DNA of 49,545 nt, from positions 57,449 through 106,993 of the forward strand of contig KN884665.1 in the NCBI GenBank assembly GCA_000934455.1. Direction: 5' to 3'. The notes below the pieces were generated by a model, which had not been told where the DNA came from, did no database searches, and worked only from the letters and a program-made list of their open reading frames with translations. Positions 1 to 9,600 of this stretch are shown in pieces; the stretch's first letter is position 1; each line of letters begins with the position of its first letter. Source of the stretch: Apostichopus parvimensis (Eukaryota; Echinodermata; Holothuroidea; Aspidochirotida; Stichopodidae). The translations under genes and the position numbers were made by a program.

Positions 1-2244
1 GTTAATATATTTTAGACAAAATTGAAAATAGTGCTTTATAGGCAATGACACTTCGTTGATGGGCATCTTTGTTTGTAAAGGAATATAAACTGAACTTGAA
101 GCTTTGGCAATCGGCTCATCATGCCCCAATTGATAGCCTGCATAGCTCCTAAAACACAATACTGTACTTAGTAATACCTAGCCTAATTTTACAAACGTGC
201 AAATTTGCACTTGAGCATGTTCCAGTTCTGTCACAGTTATTTCTTCAACAAAGAAACTCAAATGGGACTTTACAGTTCACTAGATGCACATGCAAAAAAA
301 CAAAAAGTTTCTTCAGGTTTATTTGGAAACAAGTTTTTCAATTGATGGAATAGGTACAGTAACTGAAATTTCCTTGATTATTTTAAACTTGTGTAAAATT
401 TTGTCATTTAATAAACTACCAAGGGTGATAGATTATTAAACAGAACTTTGCTACTGAGAGATTTTAAGAACCTGTAACATTGAATTAAGGAAATTAAAGT
501 CTCAGTACTTGATTGCCAAATTTAAACTTTGACCTTTCCAGCTTACTGCAAGTTTCAGAATATCAATATCCATTATTTTCATTGAGTTATCTGTTGTTAA
601 AAATTGTGAGCTGAATAAAATTCGCCAGATTCGTTAACACTTCCGTAGATTCTACAAACTTCAATCAAAATTTGCAAGCCACACCCATCAGATTATGCGC
701 CAATCAAATCTCTCTGTTTTGTTTACGATCGTTAGGCCTAGGACTACTTTCACTTTTGTGGCTAGCCTGTCTTAGGTCCCTTTTCTTGAATAGTATCCTT
801 CTCTCGGTCTTAATGATGTACAGTAGCTTGCAAAATTGTGTCATTTCCTTCCATTGCAATGAATAAACAGGTGTTTTCAGACATTTCGTACCTGGAATTA
901 TAAAAAGTGGACGATATAAGTATAGGACTGGGATAAAATCTTGATGGGACTGCATGTGTAGACAATTTCGATATCATTTATGTAATGAACATGCTGACAT
1001 GGGCGGTCGCAGTGATTTTACGGTAAATCGTTCATGCCATAAGGGCAACAGAAAATAAATTTCTTTCGATTGCGACAGATTTTCTGTAATAAACCCACCT
1101 GGTCAGATTGCATTTAGAATAAGAACATTGAATCTACTTCGGAAGTTTGTTGTCCTAATTTCATCAGCAAACAGATATATATTGAGACTTTATCAAGTTT
1201 GAAAAAACCATAATGGATAAGCCCTGTGTTGAATGGAATGATGTCATTCACTGACATTCAGTCACTTTCATTGGTGACGAAAATTGTAATTCAACTTTGG
1301 GAAGGGTAACTTTTGTCACTTGAATGCTTAAATTACCTTGTCATACAGTAATGATTCCAAAGCAATTGGTTTCATTTTTTGCCATTTGTGGCATTAAATT
1401 TTGTTGTTAAAATACCACCGCCATGTTTATATTAACTACTGAAATTATTTTCTTTTTTACTTATGGCATTGAAGAGTTTAATTGCAAATATCAAAACTTG
1501 GCACTATTTACTCTAGCAGAGTGCAAAGTTCTTATAAACTATACAAGCTTACCAGAACTGTGCAATGACAAATATCACATGCTGATCCAATACCTGTTAT
1601 AATTTCATTCCAGAAAGTATTTTGAACCTGCCATATAAGAATCAAATTGTACCATGTTCTTGCTAGTATACTGCAGTATTGGTGGTATATAAAGAGATTT
1701 AGGAAGTACTGATTTTCTGTCTTTATGACCAGACACAAACAAAAGGAACCACCATTGTGTTGGAATCTTTGATGTTTTGTGGTTCCTGTGAGATGTCAGT
1801 TGGTAACCTGTGTAGTACAGTAAATGAGCTTAATTAGGAAAGATTATAATGTAGACTGACCACCATTCAAAGACTAGCAGGGCTAAGTTAAGTTTTGTGC
1901 ACATACAGTATAGTACAACATATTATCACATTTTTCTAATCAGTTTATGAACTGGGGAAGAATTGTATGCCATAGATATTCTTATGCATTGTAATCACAG
2001 AATGAATTTATCATAGCTGTCATGGAATTTATTCTCTTTAAACATACATTACCTGCTCTTACATGTCAAAGCAGGCCTGAAATGTAAGTGACAGTCAGTG
2101 ATGGTGGTGTGAATGGTTGGTGTGGGGAGGGGATTGGTAAGAAGTTGGCACTTGCCTCAACGTTTCTCTTTATTGGCATTGTATGAAAGGTTCAACAAGT
2201 TACTAGGGTTAAGTTTCTCTTTTACATGCCTACAAGAAAGTTTC
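1..2244. other. Non-coding AT-rich DNA upstream of the first coding exon
   Basis: No reading frame here resembles a known protein and I see no clear repeat family. It is either the 5' flank or the first intron of the CYLD-like gene: the first coding exon begins behind a good splice acceptor at 6285, so at least one untranslated exon should lie upstream, here or beyond the left edge. A CCAAT-containing stretch near 699-705 followed by a pyrimidine-rich, slightly more GC-rich segment (about 715-810) is the only promoter-like spot, and the evidence for it is thin. Confidence 0.5.
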
Positions 2245-2252
2245 CTCAGAAG

Positions 2253-3005
2253 CAGGTGCGGCGGAACGGGAAAATTATTGGGGGGGCTAATATGTGGAGA
2301 CTATCTAAGCGGAGAGCCACTATCGGTTGGCGCGGAGCGTTCAAGAAAATTTTAGGTTTTTCAAACCCCCAGATGGCCGGAAACGGCACTTCCCGAGTGT
2401 TTTATGCTGCGAATACCTAGCCCTAAAATATGGGTCTCAAGCCTGCAATTTCTCAGATTGCACGTAAAAATCTGTAAAAACATTGTAATTTGTATATTCG
2501 ATGGTGTTTTAAGAGAGTAGCTAGTACTTGTAGTGTACTCGCAAAGATGTTTTTGAGTGTGGTAAATTACTACTTGCAATTAAATGCAATAATTAAATAA
2601 ATGTCATAAGAAAAATCAGAAAGCATTTCTTAATGTCAACAAATGGGTAATTCCAAAACCAGTTGCCAACAAATTTCTATGAACCAAGCACTGTCACGAA
2701 TGCATGTACCCTATACAGTACAGGTGAAATGCTAATATTGTGCTTTTGTTCGTTTAATCATTGATTGCGTTTAAACATAGAGCCATGTGCTTCGCCTTGC
2801 GTGTACTTGTCGTGTAAACGCAAATTTTGATAGGTGTAGCGTTTAGCTTATTACACTCTTATTTAAAACACTAATATTCGCAGATGCACGTTCGGAGCCT
2901 TGGTAAATATTGGGGGGGCTTATCATGCATTTGCCCCCTCAACTTTTTCATTGGGGGCTCAGCCCCCCCCCCCCCCCCCCCCCCCCCCGGGTTCCGCCGC
3001 CACTG
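2253..3005. mobile_element. Non-autonomous hAT-type DNA transposon, 753 bp
   Basis: The element starts CAGGTGCGGCGGAAC and ends with the complement of CAGTGGCGGCGGAAC, giving 15-bp terminal inverted repeats with 13 matches. It is flanked by a perfect 8-bp direct repeat CTCAGAAG (2245-2252 and 3006-3013), the target-site length of hAT transposons. No transposase frame is visible. Just inside the left end is a module (about 2300-2400: 'actatctaagc', 'ttggcgcg', 'aagaaaatttt', 'ggcacttccc') shared with the element at 6835-7088. A cytosine run of about 26 bases (2963-2988) near the right end is prone to length error. Confidence 0.85.
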
Positions 3006-3339
3006 CTCAGAAGTATGCCTTGAAGTATGTGTCTTACCAGCTCAACTTATATGAATTTTATATACAAACACAAATTGAAAGGAGGTCACATCAGTGCCCT
3101 ATGATGGGCACCTGGAACCCATACTGCATGCTCAGCCAGGATGCATTTTCAAAGTATCGTGCCTACCCTCCAAAGTTGGCTCTCATTCTTGTACAATTTC
3201 TCCAACTCAAAAATGTCTAACAATGCCATTGATCAAAGTGCAGTACATTATGTAGATAAAACAGCTAAATACTAAAGCAAACTTTTTTTGCCTTGCCAGA
3301 GGCAAATGGAATCTATACTGTGTGTGTATGTATGCATCT

Positions 3340-4490
3340 GCTTTTAAACATGATAGCTCAAAAAGTACAAGGTGGATCAAAGTTAATATCTGGTATGCAG
3401 ACACGCCTTGGTGAGTTCTAGATTCCTATTGAATTTCTAGAGGAAAAAAGGTTGATTTTTGGTCACCATAGGTTAAAGTCTGATATTAAACCTGGTAAAC
3501 ATAACTGCTAAAAAGCTTGGATAAACTTACTGTACCTACTATGTTGATGGCATATATGTGCATACGTGTATTTGATGCTGCTTGTGAACATGATATCTCA
3601 AGAAGGGTAACCTTGAGGGATCTCACACTTGGCATATGGATGCCCTATATTGAGTACAAAAAACCTTTTATTTTGGTGGAGGTCAAAGTTCATTTGGGGT
3701 CACCAGAGGTCAAACTGAAAACATTGTAAACATGATATCTCAAGAAGGGAAACAGTAATGAATCTAATACTTAGCATGTAGATGCCCCATATTGAGTTCA
3801 AGAAACCTTTTGTTTTTGGTAGAGGTGCAAGGTCATTTAAGGACCTTGTACATCCTATGTAGGATGCCCTTGTTGAGCGCAAAAACTCTACTGAAGAAGG
3901 TGGAGGTCAATGGCCATTTGTGGTCACTAGAGGTCATATTGTGAATACATTCTAAACACCATATCTCAAGAAGTTTAACCTTGAATGATCTTATTCTTAA
4001 TATTTAAATTCCCCTTGGTGAGTGCAAGAATCTTATTGAAATGGTTGAGCCTCAAGGTCATTCGAGGTCACCAGAGTTCAATCTCTAGAAACCTTGTAAA
4101 CACGATATCTTCTCAAGAAGTGTAACCTTGAGGGATCTTATACTTGGTATGTGGATCCCCCTCGGTGAGTAAAAGAATGTTATTAATGTGGTGGAGTTCA
4201 AAGGTCATTTGAGGTCACCAGAGGTTAAATATTGAAAACCTTGTAAACACTGTTTCTCAAGAATGGTAACCTTGAGGGTATATAGATCTTCCTGGTGAGC
4301 AAAAAAACCCTATTGAAAATGGTGGAGGATGTGAGATGTCATTTGAGGTCACCAGAGGACAAACTGTGAAAACCTTGTAAACATATCTCAAGAATGCTTG
4401 GCATGTGGATCCCCCTTGATGGGCCCAAGAAGCCTATTGAAATGGTCAGAGGTCAAACTTCGAAAACCTTGAAAACTTGCAATTTGTCCG
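3340..4490 (+). repeat. Degenerate tandem array of about 150-bp AGGTCA-rich units
   Basis: A unit reading roughly 'latest cues: tatgtggatcccc, cctattgaaa, gtggaggtcaaaggtcattt, gaggtcaccagaggtcaaa, accttgtaaacac, gatatctcaagaag' recurs about six or seven times. The motif 'gaggtcaccagaggt' or a close variant lies near 3697, 3915, 4066, 4213 and 4346, giving steps close to 150 bp. Single copies of the same sequence are dispersed through the introns downstream. No protein frame persists across it. Confidence 0.8.
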
Positions 4491-4728
4491 CTGAGACATG
4501 GTTACACTATCAATTATATTACCAACTTCTACAAAATTACAGCTTCAAACAAATTTAAAAGACAGCTTACACCAAAGTACTATAGATCTGCTATACACAT
4601 GTAGTACCCTTGAGTTCATGCTATGGTCCATGGTTCGACAATAATGTGTCAGTCAATGTCCATGGATCTTGAACATTTTATACCTAATTGTACGCACAGT
4701 AACTTTACGATCAAATGTACCAGTTTTT

Positions 4729-4755
4729 GGTTCCTTGCTTGGAAGCAAAGGAACC
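4729..4755. repeat. 27-bp near-perfect palindrome
   Basis: GGTTCCTTGCTT is followed two bases later by AAGCAAAGGAACC, which is its complement apart from one inserted base. The two arms could form a hairpin with a minimal loop. It sits between the AGGTCA array and a retrotransposon remnant. It may be an end of an undetected inverted-repeat element; function unknown. Confidence 0.6.
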
Positions 4756-4859
4756 TATGTCTAACATTCTGCAAGATATATTTATTGAACATGCCAGAAT
4801 AAGTAAACTATTTGCAAGCTTGTTCTGCAAATACATTGGTGCCTTATGTAAATAATATC

Positions 4860-5240
4860 TAGCATGCACATGCTATCAGAAAAATTAGCCAAATTCGCAA
4901 ATATCTTGATCAAAGTCTACCGAGACACTTAGCCATGCTTATGTATCATCCAGAGTTGACTGTTGTAACAGCCTTTTATTTGGACTACCTGCTTACTGAC
5001 ATACCAAATCTCTAAGCTTCAGCGCATTCAAAACACCCCCGCCAGATTAGTTACCCTCACAGATAACAGATCTCACATTAAACCTATTCTCCACCAACTT
5101 CACTGTTTCCTGTTTCTGAAAGAATAAAGTAGACACTTCTCACCCTCACTTACAAATCTATCCTTGGTTTTGGCCCAAACTATATTTCCAACTTACTCAC
5201 CTTACAAATTCCAAGTCGGTCACTCAGATCTAACAGTTCT
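4860..5240 (+). pseudogene. Non-LTR retrotransposon reverse-transcriptase C-terminal remnant
   Basis: With frameshifts and stops, the plus strand encodes the region after the polymerase core of CR1/Rex1/L2-type reverse transcriptases. Peptide cues in order are 'IRKYLD' near 4895, 'YHPELT' near 4947, 'LQRIQNTPARLVT' at about 5017-5055, 'ILHQLHCF' near 5090, then 'LTYKSILGFGPNY' and 'SRSLRSNSS' up to about 5235. The order matches the family's usual LQRIQN-x-AARLV ... LHWLPV ... FK.L ... P.Y ... SRSLRS series. It is 5'-truncated and dead. Confidence 0.75.
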
Positions 5241-5259
5241 CCTATAGCCACCAAAAATG

Positions 5260-6285
5260 AAAACCAAGACGTACGGTGAGCGTTCTTTTCAATTTGCGGC
5301 CCTGCTGGTTTTCTGGTTTTCTTTGGAGTTCAAACATCATTTGAAGGCAACAAAGGTCAAAGTGTGAATTCTTTAAAACTTCATACATATTATGTGGATC
5401 CCCTTACGCCATGCTGACATAACAGTTCGGACTTCAAGCTCGCTCTGTGTTCAGTATTAAACAATATGAATTGAAGTTTGAACCTAAGAGCGTTTACAGT
5501 GGAACGTGTGCTTGGTATTAGACCCTTCACTGGTGACCACAGGAAGTTGAGGTTTGTTTATTAGAAGAAACGGCGCAAAACCATTGACCATTCATACGCT
5601 TCTGTTATGTCAAATTACTGAAGTAGACGGCCTCAGAAGTTACAGGTCACCGCTGATCCCAGGTCAACCTTAAGCTGGGCTTTCATTACAAATTTAACAC
5701 CGGACTTGCGGTCTGATTCTCCCTCAATAGTAAATTGGGTGGTTCAAACTGGGGTCTGATCCGCATTTACATTGAAAATCGCATTCTTATTTCGGGTTCT
5801 ATACTGCGCCCTGGGTCTTATTTAAACAGGGCCTTAGTCACTTCAAGAATGCTATAGTTTTCTGTAGAGGTGAAAGCTAAACTGATGTTAACACTAAACA
5901 AAGTCTGAAACCTGTTATCACAGCAACTCCAAAAAGTATAGCTTGAAGAAGTATATATACGAACATTGTTTGCACATGTCACAAATTGTCCTCAACTTCA
6001 CAGGAATGTAAAATGTTGCAAGGAATCACTCAGCCTTTTGGCTGTCTGTTTTTTTCTTTTTTTAAATTTGCATGGAACTATAGAAGCTCAGAGAGCAATC
6101 TCTTTCTGGACTGTGTCTTTTATGGAACTTTATGGAACTATAGGTGGCTGTGCCATCTTCTCACTACATGTCCGGTGAAGCACAAATTCACAAAATGCTC
6201 TGTTACTTTACTCTCCTTATGTCTTTGTCACTGGTCCAAACTAGATCAGAATCAATTGATTGCTCTTTGCCTTTGTTATTTGCAG
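5260..6285. other. Intron or 5' flank with fragments of the AGGTCA repeat
   Basis: Contains 'ggcaacaaaggtcaaagtgtgaa' -type remnants (about 5343-5370), a 'tatgtggatccccttac' fragment near 5390, and a 'gcaaggaatcactcagcctttt' fragment at about 6019-6042 which is the 3' end signature of the interspersed repeat found elsewhere. The end of the stretch is the pyrimidine-rich splice acceptor (AG at 6284-6285) of the first coding exon. No gene seen. Confidence 0.6.
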
Positions 6286-6290
6286 TGTTC

Positions 6291-6344
6291 ATGAGTTACC
6301 CAGAGATAGACACCCAGCTCCACCAACCGCTGCATAATGGCTGA
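6291..6344 (+). promoter_or_regulatory. Upstream ORF overlapping the CYLD start codon
   Basis: If the acceptor at 6285 is used, the mature 5' leader contains an ATG at 6291 opening a 17-codon frame that ends with TGA at 6342-6344, overlapping the main ATG (6337) in another frame. Its start context is poor (T at -3, A at +4) while the main ATG has A at -3 and G at +4. Leaky scanning would therefore allow, but dampen, translation of the main protein. The frame is seen directly; its effect is inferred. Confidence 0.5.
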
Positions 6345-6685
6345 CCGTTGCCAATCATTACCTGCAGCCCTGTTGGAGGAGACATATAAACTACATCCCT
6401 GGTATATTTTGATCAGAGAATATGTCTCTAGAGTTGAATCTCGTTTTGCTTCCCCCAAATTTGCTGAGAAAGGAGAACTTTTTTATTATGATGCATCCTC
6501 ACAGTCTTCCACAAAGGGATATAAAGAAAAGGGATCCAAATCAAAGAAGGTTATCATGACAGCTGTGTGTTCTACTAGACTTCAAGTTGAGTGGTCTCCA
6601 CATATATTTGCACCATTGAATGATAAGGAGAAGGAACTCTTGGAAGCTATACCATCTACTAAACAACGTTATGTGACCTTCAATG
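6337..6685 (+). CDS. CYLD: CYLD exon: N-terminal region
   Basis: Encodes residues 1-116, starting MADRCQSLP. '[10 protein letters not shown]' matches the position of the human 'SPYWEERIFYLLL' segment, and the end, '[15 protein letters not shown]' then 'KQRYVTFNG', parallels human 'VVEINEKFTELLLAI' and 'EERFSLFKN'. The exon ends in phase 1 (donor GTAAGA at 6686), the same border that separates this region from CAP-Gly 1 in vertebrates. The ATG has a good Kozak context; a 5' leader probably begins at 6286. Confidence 0.85.
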
Positions 6686-9600
6686 GTAAGATGTGGTAGA
6701 TACCTTACATTTCTTTTGTATTCAAGTATCTTGAAATTTCCAGCTTCTCTGTTCTTTGTATTGATGGAGATGCAAACCCAATGGTAAACACTGAATCTAG
6801 CCATAGAGATGTATAAGAAATACTCTCTTTAGGGCAGGCGCGTAGCCAGGAATTTGCCAAGGGAGGGGCGAACCTGTAAGCAAACTATCTAAGCATAGCG
6901 CCACCATGGTTGGCGCGAAGCGTACAAGAAAATTTTGGCTGAAAATGCCTCCCAGATTGCTGGAAATGGCACTTCCCAGGCCTTGTAAGCTGCATCTTAG
7001 CATTTTCTCTTTTGAAATTACTAGCGATATCATAGAAACATACAAAAAATATATGCTCAATGGGGGTTGGCTGCCCCCTTTGCCCCTGCTTTAGGGACTT
7101 ACACACTTACATTTAAATGATGGTTGGGTTTGTTCTCCTTTTAGCTAATATTACAGTAATTGGCTCAGTTTACCTATAATATCACAAATAAACTGACAAT
7201 CTGAAGGAAGACATAAGATGGTCACAAGCCATTGATTAATATACCAGAGCAGGATTCAGCTCTTAAGAAGGAGTTATTTGGTGGTACTCATTGTCATTGT
7301 CGACTTTCAGGTAGTTCTGTAATATTGAATGTTTAATGTGCGAATCTGCAGTTTCAACTGTCTCACCTTGGAATAGATGTTGCCAAACATTATATTCATG
7401 TCTAACAGCTGATTGGTCTCCTGCCATGTTAAATGTAAAATACTTAAGAGCAACCAGTCAGATGTTTAGCCCAGCTAGAGTGACTATTAAAACCACTCCT
7501 AGAGAGAGAAAGAGAAAAAAAAAGAAGAGAGATGGCAGATTGAATAATAACTATTTTAGTGGACCAGGGTCTGGTAGGGACGTATGCAAATGAGGGAGAT
7601 GGAGATGGAGAACTTAGAAGGTTCCATGCCCAGCAGTGTGCAGGAAGATGCGGAGGCAAAGGGCAGATCCAGCAGACGTCTTAGACTGGTTCAGTGCCTC
7701 CAGCTGGTGTTGTTTGCCACTAGGGGTTACCACTTCACCTCTGGAAAACCTAAGGTGTGGGGGGGGGGGAGAGGAGACATTTTTGCCTCTCAATGAGCAC
7801 TCATTGGCACAGATCAATGAGTACTGAGAAATACTCTTCAAGGGACACAAGAAAGAGTTTATCTATGGTTGCCATTCTGGGACAGAGGAAGATTTTCTCC
7901 AATATGCAAAGACTTGCTTTAAAGGGAATATTTTGGATAAGGTCCCTGTTGATGGTGTGAAGTTGTGTCCAAGCCCTCAGACATATAAAATGTTATGAGC
8001 TGTAACTAATGTGCAACATAAGCTTTGCACTAGTAGTAGACCGCAAGATAGGCCTGCTTGCAGAAAAAATAAAAATAGCAGCAGTCTGATGCATTGTGGT
8101 CGTCTTTTATTAAGGAAACTAAAGTCAATCTGAAGATGGAAACTTACATTAGTATGTCAATTTCATTCTGAGAAGACCATAACATATATAGCTACTACTT
8201 ACTGTTAAATGTAAAACCTTTGATAACAGGTTGTACATATTCAGAGTATAGTTTCGGTGAAGTTGTATCGAGTTGTAACAAGTACAGGCAATACTTACAC
8301 CCTTTGACCTAGTGATCTTGGCATGCTTCCAAGAAGTTTTTGATTGCTTTTTGCAATCCCTTTGTGTCACCCAATCCATACCCCAAACAGTCTGTGTGAG
8401 ATAAACTAGCAATACACCATCACTCACAGAAGAGCTTGAAGACACTCATAATTTACATGGAGATACCTCTTCTTGAGTAAAAATCTTATTAAAATTGGTC
8501 ATGGTCAAAGGTAATTGTTCGATATAGGTCAAAGTACAAAAAATGTAAACGTAATAACTGCAAAAGTGAAGCTTTGATGAAGGTCATATTTGATATGTGG
8601 GCTTAAACTGTTCAGTGCAAAGTCTACACTATAGTTTTTGTCGTCAAAGCTGCCATGGAAATTTTAGGTTTACAGAGGTCAAAGTCTGAACACCATTTAA
8701 ACAGAATGACTTGCAAGTAAAACTTGTATGCACTCACATACTTCATAGTTTCTATGGGGATCCTCCTTAGTGAGTATAAGAACCATGTGTGTAGTTTTCA
8801 TTACATGTTCTCATGTAAAAATTGGCAAAGAATCACTAAAATTATTGTCTTCCTGGTTCTTTCTTTAGATCAGAAAGACTATCTTTCATTTGGGCAACAG
8901 TTGCAGATTGATGATAGTGTTCAAGTTTGTGCTGGTGCCCTGAGAGTTCCAACAACCAGTGATGTCCATGGTAAATTGAAGTACATAGGACCACTGAAGG
9001 GCCAAAAAGGGACAATGTTTGGAATACACTTGTCAGTGAGTTCACCTACTTTATATTAAACTATAATTCCTTTAGCAGCATACAGGACATAGCAATGAAT
9101 CTTTTGATCCCTTGCTGAAGGTAAAAGTAAATTATGCGATGAAGATGGCATGTGTATGTTTGTATGTATGTATGTATGTGACACCTGCTTGTAAACACCA
9201 TAGCTCTAAATGTACATGATAGATCAACTTCATACATGGTACTGTATGTTTATCACCCTGGGTGAGTTCAAGAGTCCTATTGGAATTGGTGCAGATGGAA
9301 GGTCATTTGAGATCAACAGTGGTCAAAATCCAAAATCTTTGTAAACATGTTACAGTATATCAAAAAGCACATCTTGGTTGAAGTCTGTACTCAGTATGTA
9401 GATTAAGGTGACCAGACGTCCCCGATTTTCGGGGACAGTCCCCGATTACAGTGTGCTGTCCCCGATGAACAAGTAGCCCTGAAAATGTCCCCGATTCGTC
9501 AAAATGTTCAGGAATTTCGAAAATATCCCACATTATTAGTAAAATAATAGTAAAAACAAAATTTAGTCAAGTGTGCAGTCGCAGAACGGAACTAACCAGT

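Noticed and set aside
2900-3220. A 106-codon frame including a proline run
   Set aside because: The prolines are the cytosine run at the right end of a hAT-type element, and the frame crosses the transposon border.
3340-4490. The regularly spaced repeat array as a CRISPR array
   Set aside because: Units are degenerate, adjoin without unique spacers, and the context is an animal intron.
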